DNA from: Xiphophorus maculatus
Lineage: Eukaryota > Chordata > Actinopteri > Cyprinodontiformes > Poeciliidae
Length of the DNA: 64,000 nucleotides
NCBI RefSeq assembly: GCF_002775205.1
Contig: NC_036456.1
Coordinates: 21,167,968 to 21,231,967 of the forward strand
Reading direction: 5' to 3'
Program-made: the position numbers and the translations under genes
Shown here: one piece after another, positions 12,073 through 24,627 of the stretch
Numbering within the stretch: position 1 is the first letter of the stretch
Layout: each line of letters opens with the position of its first letter
Notes under the pieces: generated by a model
Databases searched by the model: none
What the model saw: only the letters and a program-made list of their open reading frames with translations
What the model was told of the DNA's origin: nothing

Positions 12073-12756
12073 AGGAATATAATTATATTAATAGTTAAAA
12101 ATTATGTTTGTTGGTCGGTTGCGCACTAAGATATGTTTTAACCTAAAAGAAATGTATTGTGTCAAATGGATTGGAATTATGTAAGAGTGGAAATACTCTT
12201 TATGGAGTGTTTTGCACTGAGGAAATCGCGCGCCATAGAAGGTCAAATTGACCTGGCTCCAGGCTTCCCTTGGCGTGCAAAGCCGAAGTGAGACGGAAAG
12301 AATGTCTCGGAAATAAACTGTTTGGATAGATAAGAATAATAATTGGCTTGTTTTGCACCTTTGAAATGGAGCAGATGTTGGAGGTCAATAGGTCTGAATG
12401 TTTCCAAGGAACTTCCGATGCACATCCAGTGTAAGAAGGAGCCAAATGAACTACGTAAATGGAGGAAAGCAACGCCATTGGTCGAGGCTTTCCAATACAC
12501 ACCAGTAGAGCTCAGACCCTATAAGAAACTAATACCAGAAGTAGAAGGCAAGAGATTTTGGGACCACTGTAACGATGTGTATGTGATGTTTAGTTCCGCA
12601 GATGTGCATTAAAATCTCTTCTCGTTTTGACTATGAGCAGATGGAGTTCAAAGTCTTATTTAACCTTTATTAATATACTCTATGAGTTTAGGCACCTTTA
12701 AATTCCTCAATAATTGAAGCTCTCAAATCTAAAAGGCTCTAATGCATTATTACTTT
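12071..12756. other. Unassigned segment with an 89-aa open frame
   Basis: This lies between the broken LINE and duplication D1 and matches neither. It contains an unrecognised open frame at 12343-12612 (+) and a perfect palindrome AGGTCAAATTGACCT at 12240-12254. An LTR-like or MITE origin is possible, but I found no termini. Confidence 0.4.
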
Positions 12757-14131
12757 GGGGAAAATGCTCAAATATTTTAATTAAAAATCAACTTAACTTT
12801 GATAATAAAGTGACAGTTATGAAACAATTTGTGTAATTTTTGATTTTAAAACAATCTGGTCTGACCAGAAATGATTAAACCTGAGCTGATTTTGGGCTGA
12901 AGTTATAAATGAAAGTTTAAAGGTCAAAGGTCAGCCAGAGGTTGACCCTGGTGAACCAAGCAGCTTCTCTCCCACTTTCATCAAATCGAACAAAAAACTT
13001 GTGTCAAACTTTTCTGAAACGTTTTGCATGGAAACATTTTGAAGATATTGAAGAAAATCCAGAATTTCTGCAAAGAAGAAACATTTCTAAACAAAACGAC
13101 GATTTAAAGGACGGTAAGTTTGAGTTTTATGTTTTTAATATTCAGGACTGATGTGAACGAGCTGAACATCATCTGAACTGGTTTCTGCTTCCTGAACATG
13201 TTGGTTGACCTGCTGACCTCAGATGGTTCAACAATCTGCCAGCATTTATTTTACAAGTTATTACAATAAAGATCCAAACGGAGAATTTATGAGTTTATTG
13301 TTCCGACTCCAGAACCATGAACATTATCTCTGCCAGACAGGAATGAAACCAGCCGTTACTAAAGACATGAAAACTCTGAGATGAGACTGAAGCAACAAAC
13401 ATGCAGCTTTAAGTAACAGCAGCAGGACCAGACACTGAACCAGTGGAACCAGTAAAACCAGTAAAACCAGTGGAACCAGTGGAAACAGTGAAATGTTTTG
13501 ACTGGAGAAATGATGCATAAATACCAGAAATATCAGAAAAGTAATAAATGAAATGATTTAGATGCTTCCAGGAGGAACATTTAACACAAACAGTTTAGTT
13601 TATGAACAAATATAAAACAGTCATATTTAATAAGACAGAATAAATGTGCAGATGAAACTTTTTGTCAGATTAAAAGTATATTTAGAAAATTCACATTTCT
13701 GCATTAAAAGTTATTTATTGGTCTGATTAATATTAATATTCAATGTGTTTTCATTAAGCAGAAAAATCACAATTAATAAAAATAAACATTAATCAGTTTA
13801 ATCTGTTTCTGTTTCACTTTTTGAATTGAGTTTCTGAAAAAATGAACTTTTCAATAATATTCCAGGTTATTGAATATGACTGTATATGAGGTTGGAACAA
13901 GTTTCTTGTGAAAATGAGTTTTAGTTTCTAAGTGAGATCCATCCTGAATAAATGCATAAAATAAAAACAGAAATATAAAATAAAAACATTTTAAATCCAG
14001 AAGAAACGTCTAAAAGTCACAAACTGTCAGCAGATCCTGACACCAACCTGCAGCTTCATTCAGTTTCTGTAATAATGAAGCATTCAGTCCAGTTTGGACG
14101 GGTTCTGGAACAACGGTTTTGTAATGGTTCT

Positions 14132-14715
14132 TGTCAGGTTTGACACCTATTAAAGACAAATTGAACAAACACAGAAAAGACAAGAGAGTTAGATTCTTTT
14201 GATCTCGCGAGGAGAACGGACAGAGATGTGTTTACAGTTACAAATCTCCAACCGCTCTGAAACACATTTGTCCGCTCCTCTCTTTTTATTACTTTCAGAG
14301 TCCCTATCACAGAGAGCACTGCAACTCTAAGGGGTGGGGACAGAACACTTCATTACTTAGTTGCAGTGCTAATGACAATCACTAACTAAACACATGTTAT
14401 CTTGCATTAAAACACAGAGTAAAAACAGAACAGGTCGTATATCTTCAAGGCGACGGTTCTACAGCTATCTAACCGTTCAAAGGAAGAAGAAGTCCTGCTG
14501 AGCAATAAACCCTGTGAGCACGGTTATCACTGCTTCTCTTCAGGGAGGCCCTCTTGTGAAGATGGAGATAAAGTAAATCAAACAATACAGAAACATTTTT
14601 ATGCTGAAGGAAAAGAAAACAATAAAGGCATATAAGACGGAACATCATATAAGTAACACTATTGTTATAAATGAAACAACAAATATATGATAATACATAT
14701 ACATTTCACCTAACA
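14132..14715. mobile_element. Solo LTR (584 bp) with 5-bp target duplication
   Basis: The segment starts TGTCAGG and ends CTAACA (TG...CA). It is flanked by GTTCT at 14127-14131 and again at 14716-14720. Copy D2 has uninterrupted sequence at this point (about 58258), so the element arrived after the duplication. No internal retroviral coding sequence is present. Family and orientation are not determined. Confidence 0.82.
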
Positions 14716-14925
14716 GTTCTGTAATGGTTCTGTAACGGTTCTGTAACGGTTCTGTAACGGCCTGGTTTGGTTCTGTAACGGTTCTGTAACGGCCTGGTTT
14801 GGTTCTGGTGAAGGACAGGACCAGCTGATACCAGTTTGGGTTTCCTCTGTTTGGTTCCGATGAAAACAGTCAGTCTGATTCATGATGAAGGTTCTGGATC
14901 CATCATCCTTCAGATCAGACTGGAC

Positions 14926-15143
14926 TCACTGCCCAGCTGGTCGGTTCTGATCCGTTAAAGGCGGCTCAGCTTGAAGTGGTTCTTCAGATCTCTGCTTTGA
15001 CTTTGGACTCAAACCTGAATGTTTTTTACAGATCAAATAAACAAAAACAACAAAAATAACTAAAATAACTGAAGCTACCACCGGACCAACCACCGGACCA
15101 ATCCACCAAGCAGGTCCGTCTCGGTTCCCTCCATCAGGTTCAC
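14926..15143 (-). pseudogene. Orphan transmembrane/tail exon of a V-set receptor (D1)
   Basis: A phase-1 exon with acceptor ctgttctgcag just upstream (minus strand) encodes GEPDGGNRDGPAWW, a membrane span (VVASVILVIFVVFVYLIC), a basic stop-transfer stretch and a tail ending in QNRPAGQ and TGA. It is the partner of the D2 exon at 58541-58728. No Ig exon follows on the minus strand between 15143 and duplication B, because the matching region is deleted. It is therefore probably a gene remnant unless it has captured a distant exon. Confidence 0.7.
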
Positions 15144-16011
15144 CTGCAGAACAGAACCAGGTGTTAGTTTGATGTCCAGGTAGAAAATGACAGCAGATCA
15201 TCATCTGACCTCAGACCAGCTGATTTCTAGACTCTTAACTAAAACATCTCTAGAAAACGTCAGAAAGAAGGTGGTGATGGAAAAACTCTGAGTTTGAGGA
15301 AAATCCTGGATTTCCTGTTCAAAATGAAAAGCTACATTTTCAATATATCGCCATGGTAACACAATCCTTGTATAACCTGCTGCTAGCAGCTTTTCTATTG
15401 GTCAACCTGAAGGGCTGATCTACACAGATTTTATTTTCTTAAACTTTATCATAGCAGAAAAAATGAAGTTTATGACTAACAATGTTCATTATTTCAACTT
15501 GTTTGTTTTGTTTTGCTTTTTTCTTGTAAAGTTTTTTAAAAATCTATTATCTTGTTTAAAAATCAATATCCATTAATAAGGTGGCAGGACATTTATTAAT
15601 AAATTGGATTTATAACAATGGATTAAATTAGTGAACTCTGTAACAACAACACAGAAAATGGCTGAATGAGGATAAATTAACACTGAGGCTAAACTGAAAA
15701 CTGATCAGAGAACAGCTTCAAAACAAATTAACTAAAAATCTAATCAGTAATAAAATCCTTCTACTGATTCTAACACAGCAACAAACATCATCCTGATTAG
15801 AAAAGTCAGTTTCACTAGAAAATCTGATATGTTTTATATTTTTAAGGGTTTGGATCAAACAAAGAGAGCAAAGGGCCCTGGAGGAGGAACCACCAGAACC
15901 AGAACCAGAACCAGAACCGTCTCAATGTCTTTAAGGTTCAACAGGCTTTACTAGACGGTTCAAGTCCTGGTGTCACTGATTGTGATGATCTAGTCTGTTT
16001 ACTGGGAACCA

Positions 16012-16725
16012 GCACTAACTGGTCCCAGAAACTAACTGGTCCCAGAAACTAACTGGTCCCAGAAACTAACTGGTCCCAGAAACTAACTGGTCTCAGAAAC
16101 TAACTGGACCCAGAAACTAACTGGTCCCAGAAACCAACTGGTCCCATAAACTAACTGGACCCATAAACTAACTGGTCCCAGAAACCAACTGGTCCCAGAA
16201 ACTAACTGGTCCCAGAAACTAACTGGACCCATAAACTAACTGGTCCCAGAAACTAACTGGACCCATAAACTAACTGGTCCCAGAAACTAACTGGTACCAG
16301 AAACTAACAGGTCCCAGAAACTAACTGGTCTCAGAAACTAACTGGACCCATAAACTAACTGGTCCCAGAAACTAACTGGTCCCAGAAACTAACTGGTCCC
16401 AGATACTAACTGGTCCCATAAACTAACTGGTCCCAGAAACTAACTGGTCCCATAAACTAACTGGTCCCATAAACTAACTGGTCCCAGATACTAACTGGTC
16501 CCATAAACTAACTGGTCCCAGAAACTAACTGGTCCCATGAACTAACTGGTTTCAGAAACTAACTGGTCCCAGAAACTAACTGGTCCCATAAACTAACTGG
16601 TCCCAGAAACTAACTGGTCCCAGAAACTAACTGGTCCCATAAACTAACTGGTCCCAGAAACTAACTGGTCCCATAAACTAACTGGTCCCATAAACTAACT
16701 GGTCCCAGAAACTAACTGGTCGTTC
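16012..16725. repeat. 17-bp minisatellite (D1)
   Basis: About 42 copies of a 17-bp unit, consensus CCAGAAACTAACTGGTC, with CCATAAA and other variants. The same array ends D2 at 62966-64000. A short CCAGAA repeat at about 15895-15920 lies just before it. Confidence 0.95.
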
Positions 16726-17129
16726 AGCTGTGGAGCTGAACGCTCCCAAGGACATGCCTCGATAACAACATCTTATCCGACTTCTGCCTGGAGGCTGAGC
16801 AACCTGGTTTCATGGCCCTGTGATGTCACCACCTTCACTCATGTCTTTGTTTTGCCCTTTGAACAAGAAAGCCTACACACATAGATCCTGGTGGGCCTAA
16901 AGCTGAACCCGGTCAGCAACACTGAGAGCCTTCATTGTAAACTGCATGAGGCTTTGGACAGCAACTCTGGAGGCCATTTGACAGCCAGCAGCACAAAAAT
17001 CCAGCAAATGTGGAATATACCAAGGAGTTGGAGTTCTGCCTGGACCTGAATCCCCTCAGCCAGATAATCACATCATCATCAATAGTGACCCTCAGAAATG
17101 TGGTCACAATCAGTCACTTTCTCTACAAG
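16726..17129. other. No gene seen
   Basis: No splice-supported exon or RNA gene is apparent. It may be the 5' part of the degenerate LINE that follows, but I recognise no motif before about 17130. Confidence 0.5.
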
Positions 17130-18085
17130 CTGTAAGCTAACTGTATGCTAACAGTGAGTGAGACATCTGATCTACAGCAAAGGCATCAAAACCTCATTCA
17201 GGCTGGAGAAATGGTGACAAACAGGGAAGGTGATCCACACAGAGGGGATAGCAGAGGAAGATACAGGAACCTCTGAACTCTACAGGCAAATGGCAACGAG
17301 ACAAGGAAACAGCAACACATAAATACCTGCAGCAAGAAAACTCAGTGGCAACATCAAAGTCCAGACAATCAACAGCAATGCCTTGTGGGTAATCAGATAC
17401 CTTGAAATTCAGACATAAAGAATGCTCAGCATGGACGGTGGATTCTGCCCCAAGTATAGCATCCCTGTACTGGACCAGGGATCCCATATAAATACAGGGC
17501 TAAACATTAAGCACACAGAAGGAGGCAGAGGTCTAGTGAGCATAAGAGCCACAATCCAAAATGAAATATTCAAACTCCAAAAATGCATCAGGAAGAAGGC
17601 CTAGAGGGATGAAGTTCTCTGTAAATGTTTCAGACAATGGAAACTGGAAGAGAAGAAGCTGAAGGAACAATGATGGGAGGAAAAAACCCTGCATGTGATG
17701 AACCATCGACATTTACTATACAACATTTACATTTTTTTTCATTTACTCAGATGGATGGAGTTGATATGATCAAATCCTTCCCATGGTTAGAGAGGGTCGG
17801 ACTGACAGACAGCACAGAAACACTGATGATGGCAGTGCAGGAGCCGGACTTATATAGACCCTAACAGGTGAAGACAATAGCAGAGACTTGGGTCATAGGA
17901 GCTCTGGGGTCAGTGACCCCAGAGTGACCCCCACACTGGAGAAGTGGCTCCAACAGAAACCTGGAGAAACACCTGATATCTCAGTCCAGAAAAGTTAAGT
18001 CCTAGGAACAGCCAAGATCCTGAGAAGAACCCTGAAGCTCCCAGGCCTCTGGTAGAGGAGCTGAGCTGGAGATGAACGTGTTAAT
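17130..18085 (+). mobile_element. Degenerate LINE fragment (C-terminal ORF region)
   Basis: In shifting frames, with several stops, the + strand reads HTEGGRGLVSIRATIQNE (about 17510-17565), then further down VIGALGSVT and GTAKILRRTLKLPGLW (to about 18055). These resemble conserved stretches after the reverse transcriptase in a widespread animal LINE ORF, with EGGRGL, VGALG and LLGTARILRR blocks. The clade is not certain. No single long frame survives, so it is old and inactive. Confidence 0.6.
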
Positions 18086-18787
18086 ATCAGGTAATGGAAG
18101 TTAATCGACCAACTGATTGTGACCTAAAAGCCTGTAGAGGGTTACCTGGTTAACAGCAGCACTTTACTGGGAACGACAGCAGGCGGCAACAAAAGGTGAA
18201 GAATTTCCTTTTTCTTTGTTGCATTGTTAGTCCATGTGTCACGTCAAAATTTCACATGTACAAATTATGGCGGCAGCTTGGCTGGATGAAGACAAGAGAC
18301 TGAGGCCTCACCGCACAAGCTGCACAGGAGATGAATGGAGAAGAACATTTATCAATTAATGCTTAAAACAAAATAACTTCTTTTAAATCTTCCTTAATAT
18401 AAAAACTTGGAAAAGTGAGAATCTTCAGACATTATTTGGCTTAAAACAATAAAATATTTTATTGAACAATTTTTAGAAAACATGCATTCAGTGGCAGTTT
18501 GGGATTTGGGCTACATGGGTAGTTTCCCAGGGTGGCATCAGTGAGGGGTGGAAGATCCAAGAACTAGAAAATAAAATCTAATGACCTAAAAACCCCAAAC
18601 TGAACAAGTTGCTACTAGTTGTATGAATGTGTAGTTGAGTAAGTTTCTCTTTGGGGTTTAGCAGGACAACATTTCTGAAAGATGCTTATTTACATATCAG
18701 GCTTAGAAAGATAAACGTTCTGATTAATTGGGATTAATCCAATTAAATGATGGAACCATTTGACAAAAGTCCATCACAATGAGCAGA
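18086..18787. other. No gene seen
   Basis: AT-rich sequence up to the start of segmental duplication B, with no supported exon. A patch near 18490-18550 (gtttcccagggtggcatc) has the look of old transposon DNA, without clear ends. Confidence 0.5.
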
Positions 18788-19586
18788 TTGACACACATGC
18801 AGCACATGGATGCATTTCTGTGAAAATAGACAACAATAATTTATATAAACTAATATTTGTCTGATATCCTAATTAATGTTCATATAATAAACCATGAAGG
18901 TTTTTTCTGTTATTCACTTTGTCTTCCTGAACATCTCTTTCCAGCAGCTCCCACCAGGGGGCGCCACAGGGGGCGTCATTCTCCATCTTCTGTCCTCCTT
19001 TATCTCCTCTCTCTCTACATCAGGGGGTCCAAAGTGGGTTCTGGAGGTTCTGGAGGTTCTGGAGGTTCTGGAGGTTCTGGAGGTTCTGGAGGTCCGGCAT
19101 CCTGCATGTTTTAGTCTCTCCCTGGTTTAACTCACCTGGATCCAACGATGATCATTAGAGGCCTAAGATGAACTTTGACCTGCTGAAAGGTTGTTGGTAC
19201 CAGCAGGAAGGGAACCAGAACCTGCAGGATGCCGGGCCTCCAGGACCCACTTTGGGCTCCACTGATCTACATCAGGAACCTTCTCTGGTTTCCTCTGTCC
19301 CTCCTCTACAACGTCTCCATGTTCAACATCCTTCGTCCAATTGTACTAATGTAGTGAATCATTTATGTCAGATATTTGGACACATTTCCATTTAGTATTG
19401 AATATAAACAATAGTAAACACTGTCCTGCTTTTCATTGCTGTTATTAAGGTGGTTCCTGAGTGAAATGTGAGTTTCATCCTGTGAAGGTTTGTCTGCTGC
19501 TCTGATCCCTTGATGTGGAGGAAGGAGGCGGGTTCAGCTCAGTAACAGCAGCTGAACTGAAGCTGAACTGATCAGTCAGAGCTACG

Positions 19587-21079
19587 ATGAGACCAACATC
19601 TCTAGCAGCTTCACTCTGTAAGTACAAACACTTTATGATCCGTTTGGGTCAAACTGCTGCTGGCTTTCATGATTCTCAGGGTTTTATTTTTAATACGTTC
19701 AGAAATCAGAGCATCAAAGAAAATGAGCAGATTTATAAATTTATAGATTTTCTGTTTGACATTCAAGTTTTTCAGATTGTAAATTGTTTCAGATCTTGAA
19801 CTAAAAATGTTCATTTTTCTTTAGTTCTGACCTTCTTGGTTTCCTGCACAGAGGCTGAAGGTTGGTTATACTCTGTAATATTAACTTTAAATGTTCCAAC
19901 AAAATGTTTCAGACAGAGAAATGACACAAATCCTGATTTAAACAATTAAATACAATGCAACATTTTAAAAACTGATATGATGATTTTATTTTCCAGTCCT
20001 CCCAGTTCGTCTGACTGTGATTCCCAGCAGATCTCAGTTCTTTAGAGGAGAATCAGTGACTCTGATCTGTGAGGATGGATGGACTGTGAGGAGAAACACA
20101 ACCAGAGGAACCAGGACTGAGTGTAAAGATGGATGGGGAGAAGCTGATGGTTCTACCTGTAACATGAACTACCTCCTCCCAGAGGATACTGGTTTATACT
20201 GGTGTGAGTCCATGTCTGGATCCTCCAGCAGCAGCAGCAGCATCCAGCTCTCTGTCTCTGGTAAGATCAGACTGTGGAGTTAGTGTTGCTGAAGCTGTGT
20301 GGAAATGGATGAAATGCTGTAGTTTGTCTCTGTGTTGAGGTGGATCAGTGATCCTGCAGAGTCCTGTCCTCCCTGTGATGGAGGGAGATGACGTCACTCT
20401 GAGCTGCAGAGCAAAGAATCCAACCCACAACCTCCCAGCTGCTTTCTATAAAGATGGCTCCTTCATTGGTGATGGACCATCAGGTCACATGACCCTCCTC
20501 CATGTTTCCAGCTCTGATGAAGGCCTCTATAAATGTAATGTCAAAGGTCATGGAGAGTCTCCATCCAGCAGGATCTCTGTCAAAGGTCAGAGGTCAAGAG
20601 GGTTAAATAAATCCTGAACTTTAAGTTTTAACATGAATTTATAACTTATTAAATCTTTATTTTAGAGAAACCATCAACCACATCGTCCCCATCAACTCCT
20701 CCTCCATCATCATCATCTTCATCTTCCTCCCAGTTTCTCCTCTCTGGTCTCTCGTCTCTATCAGCTGGTGTTGTTCTGGTTCTACTGGTTCTACTGGTTC
20801 TACTGGTTCTACTGGTCCAACGTCACATTAACAGGAAATCTAAAGGTGAGATCAACATGATGCCTGCAGCTGTTAACTCTAAATTATTTTAGGTTTGAGT
20901 TTTTATAAATTTTTATATTTTCATTTCAGTTTTTATATTTGCAAAAGTTTATTTTTCAGCTGGAGCAAAAATAATTTATAAATAATTAATTTTCAGGTAA
21001 TCAGGAAGTTGAAGAGAAAAGATTAAATCACACTGATGTTAAAATATCAATCAAATCAAATCAAGATAAAAATGTTTGA
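19587..21079 (+). CDS. Fc receptor-like membrane protein, copy B (6 exons)
   Basis: Predicted 279-aa paralogue of FcRL A. Exons: 19587-19617, 19825-19860, 19997-20260 (Ig1), 20340-20585 (Ig2), 20666-20845 (stalk plus membrane span), 20997-21079. All junctions are phase-1 GT-AG and the exons sum to 280 codons. Exon 1 equals that of A, but exon 2 ([11 protein letters not shown]) and the start of Ig1 ([10 protein letters not shown]) are quite different. After SRSQFF the two copies run together again. Ig1 keeps the canonical and the extra cysteine pair. The membrane span has one extra VLL unit, because a 9-bp GTTCTACTG repeat is present four times against three in A. The tail lacks tyrosine. Expected role: leukocyte surface receptor, ligand unknown. 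Confidence 0.84.
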
Positions 21080-23251
21080 TTTTTAATCTTTTGGTTCATC
21101 TGGAAAAACTAAAGAATTGAAGTTTGCTGAGTTTTTCTATTAGTCAGAAAAAGTTTATTGATCAATTAAATGTTCAAATATGTTTGTGCAAAAAGTCAAG
21201 ACAAATAAATGTTGATAGTTTTCCAATTTTAAATATTTTAATCACGAGAAAATATGTCACTATTATGAATTAATCAGTTATATTAATATATCAATAAACC
21301 TTTTAATCACCTAAATACTATAAATTATTGAACTACTGGATCAAAATGAAATTCCTGTTTCTAATGTGATTTTATGTTGTCAGATTTGTTTTATTTTTCT
21401 CACTTTATTTCTAATATAAAATGATCAAAAGTTTGTGATAGAAACTGAATGAAATATGAATTATTCCAGTTAGTCTGTAAATGTTTGGTTGTTTATTTCA
21501 GCAGGTTAAAGTTAAAGTTTGTCTCTGTATTGATGCTTTGCAGCAGTTTGTGGTTTTTCTGCTAACTGGCGCTAACAGACTCTGAGGTCGTCCAGCTTCC
21601 TGTTTCAGCCTCAGGTTGCCATGGCAACGCTGCGACCCAACAGGTTCACTGCAGGAACGACTAACAGTCACTAAAATACAGTTTAACATCATGTTGAATT
21701 AGTTTCTTCATATTAGTGTCGTCTGAAACACATTAATCTGATTTTATTCACATCAGAGATGAAACTCATCAAACTCCTGGTTTGTTTTAATGAAGAAAAT
21801 GATTCTGGTTGGACAAACTGGGACCAGAAACCAGTTACTATCTACTGGAGGAATTCAGATTTTAATTTAATCTGACGTGTTAAACTTTATTATGAAATGC
21901 AGAAATTTAAATGAGAATCAAGTGAAGTTTTATTTTAGGAAGAAAATCAAATAGTGTAAAAATACCTCAATGTGAAAAACAAGCTGCATATTTTCACAGA
22001 TTTTAGTTTTAAAATAAATTGTTTACAAAAGTTTTGTGAAAAAGAAAATGTGAAATGTGTAGAAAAATCTAACCAGATTAAAGGAGCCAAGAGTTTAATA
22101 AAACTAGACAGAGATCTGAACAAACACACAGGATGAGTTTATACTGACTTTAAAATAATCAGATTTATTTTTTATTCTTTTAAATATCCAGATTATCGCT
22201 TCATATCTGAGTTTTTCAGTTTGAGCTCCTGAATCTAAATGCAGGAAATGTTCAGTTTCTCATCAGTAAATGTAAAATAAACAGAGTCTGAATCTTTTTA
22301 ATCACTGAGTTCATTTAGTGACTTTGACCAGTTGATCCTGGTTTATCCTCTGCAGTTTAGTGGTTTATAAATGATCAGGCTGTTTCTCAGAAACATGTGC
22401 AGCTTGTTTAGCTGCCAGCAGCAGGCTGAGCGTCAGGCTGCGGTTTGGTCTCTAGCTGTCGACTCAAACCTGACAAACTGTTTGCTTCTCACTGTGATGT
22501 GGAAACGTCTCAGTGGGTGAATGAAGGTGAGAAGCTTTTTGGTTTCTGCTGCTGGTAGAGACCAGAAAACGTTTCCTGATGAAGCCAAACTGCTATAATG
22601 CTGCAGTTCAACTCAATTATTACAATATTCAGTAAAATGTTTCTTACCAGTCGCCTCAGAAAGTGAAACTCATATTAATTTATAATTAATAGGTCGGTGT
22701 ATCTCCATACATTTTATTTCTTGTCATCATTCTCTCAGCTCCTCTGTGTTTCTGTCCAGGTTTTCCTGCATTACTCTTAATGACCACTGGGGGCAGAATG
22801 AGCTGGTGTAGAAAACAATGGCTGAATATTCTCTGTAAAGATCTCAGTGGATCAGTGGATTCTCCAACATTCACCATGTTCAGTCATTAAAGCTGCAGTT
22901 CAGAGGAAACTTTGGTCTGAAAATGTGAAGAATCATCTTAGAGGTTCCTGATCTCTGCTGCTTTCAGATCCTCCCTCAGTTCAGCCTGATGAGAAATCAA
23001 CGAGTTTTAGTTTCCTGCAGCATCAGATTATGTCAGGAAGAAACAGAGTAAATGAAACTCATAAAATTATTCACTAAAAAACAAAAGTTTAACTTTAAAA
23101 TCAGAGGTTGAGGCTCAAATACAAGAAAACATTCAACAATATTCAACATTTTCTCTGTGGTTCTTCACTGGACAAACAGCCATGAAAACATCCAGAGTTC
23201 CTCCTGACAGCAACTTAGAGAATCAGATTAATGGAACATTGATATCTGATG

Positions 23252-23508
23252 GAAGAATCCAGATTAGCCAGAGAGAATCCAGATTAGCCAGACAGAATCT
23301 ACATTAACCAGACAGAATCCAGATTAGCCAGAGAGAATCCAGATTAGCCAGAGAGAATCCAGATTAGCCAGAGAGAATCCAGATTAGCCAGAGAGAATCC
23401 AGATTAGCCAGAGAGAATCCAGATTAGCCAGAGAGAATCCAGATTAGCCAGAGAGAATCCAGATTATCCAGAGAGAATCCAGATTATCCAGACAGAATCC
23501 AGATTTCC
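23252..23508. repeat. 20-bp minisatellite downstream of FcRL B
   Basis: About 12 copies of the AGAGAATCCAGATTAGCCAG unit also found at 5389-5790, where it has about 20 copies. Confidence 0.92.
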
Positions 23509-23764
23509 TCAGCAGAACATGGAGACAGAAACATCTGATCAGATCCATAATTACTACAATATTTATGGAATAATTAAATTTCTGCTGACAGGAAGTTTTA
23601 ACAATGAGTCATTTTATAGTTCAACATCTGTTACCAGCAGCAACAATTAGCTTCAGGCTAGCCAGTTAGCATTAGCCATGCTAACTGCAGTGCTGCTAAA
23701 GAGGCTAGCTTAGCTGCAGCTAAATGATTGAGCTTCAGTGATTGGATGTTTTCTTCTTCTGCAG

Positions 23765-23937
23765 CTCTGAGGCGGCGCTGCTTCACTACTGTTCTGTACG
23801 CCACCATGACAGAAGAAGAAGAAAAACTTTGATGCTGAAACTCCTGGAGACAGAAAATGTTGTTGATGTGAAACTGGATCCACTGACAACAGGAAGAAAA
23901 CATCAGTTCTGTTACTCAGAGAGCTTTCTTTAATAAA
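23765..23937 (+). other. Possible alternative terminal exon of FcRL B
   Basis: Same sequence as 6024-6196: acceptor ttttcttcttctgcag, a short frame with VLYATM, TGA at 23830-23832 and AATAAA at 23932-23937. It would follow the membrane exon ending at 20845 in phase 1. Confidence 0.42.
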
Positions 23938-24249
23938 CTGGAAACATTAGAAAGTTGTTCATTCAGAACAATCTGATTTATGATTCTTACAATAAATTAA
24001 TGCAGGAGAATAAAATCAACTCCAGAAAAATGTTCACCTGTCCATCTGAATATGTTTGAGTTTTTTCTCTGTAAGCCTCATGAATGTATTTAATGTTTCA
24101 TTCTCAGTTTTCAGTCTCATGTTTTCAGAAACTGTTTTTATTTGAAATGTCTGAATGTTAAAACCTCAGCAGCTCCATTGTTTCTCTGCAGCTTCAGCCT
24201 GTTGAACCTGCAGCTCTGCAGCTTGTTGCTAACAAACATGATGATCCTG

Positions 24250-24335
24250 TCTGTCTGTCTGTCTGTCTGTCTGTCTGCCTGCCTGCCTGCCTGTCTGTCT
24301 GTCTGTCTGCCTGTCTGCCTGCCTGCCTGCCTGCC

Positions 24336-24396
<61 letters not shown>

Positions 24397-24419
24397 GCCT
24401 GTCTGCCTGCCTGCCTGCC

Positions 24420-24464
<45 letters not shown>

Positions 24465-24627
24465 GCCTGCCTGCCTGTCTGTCTGTCTGTCTGTCTGTCT
24501 GCCTGTCTGCCTGCCTGCCTGCCTGTCTGTCTGTCTGTCTGTCTGTCTGCCTGTCTGCCTGCCTGCCTGCCTGTCTGTCTGCCTGCCTGCCTGCCTGTCT
24601 GTCTGTCTGTCTGTCTGCCTGTCTGTG
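24250..24627. repeat. CTGT/CTGC tetranucleotide repeat
   Basis: Expanded counterpart of 6506-6727. The apparent 172-residue frame through it is only the repeat read as protein. Confidence 0.95.

Larger units (their letters stand above)
12757..16725 (-). repeat. Segmental duplication, copy D1 (V-set)
   Basis: 12757-15620 matches 56895-59204, and about 15695-16725 matches 62633 onward, in the same orientation. Copy D1 has gained a solo LTR at 14132. It lacks the roughly 3.4 kb (59205-62632) that holds the V-set exon in D2. At the D1 junction only about 75 bp (15621-15694) of other sequence remains. Confidence 0.88.
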
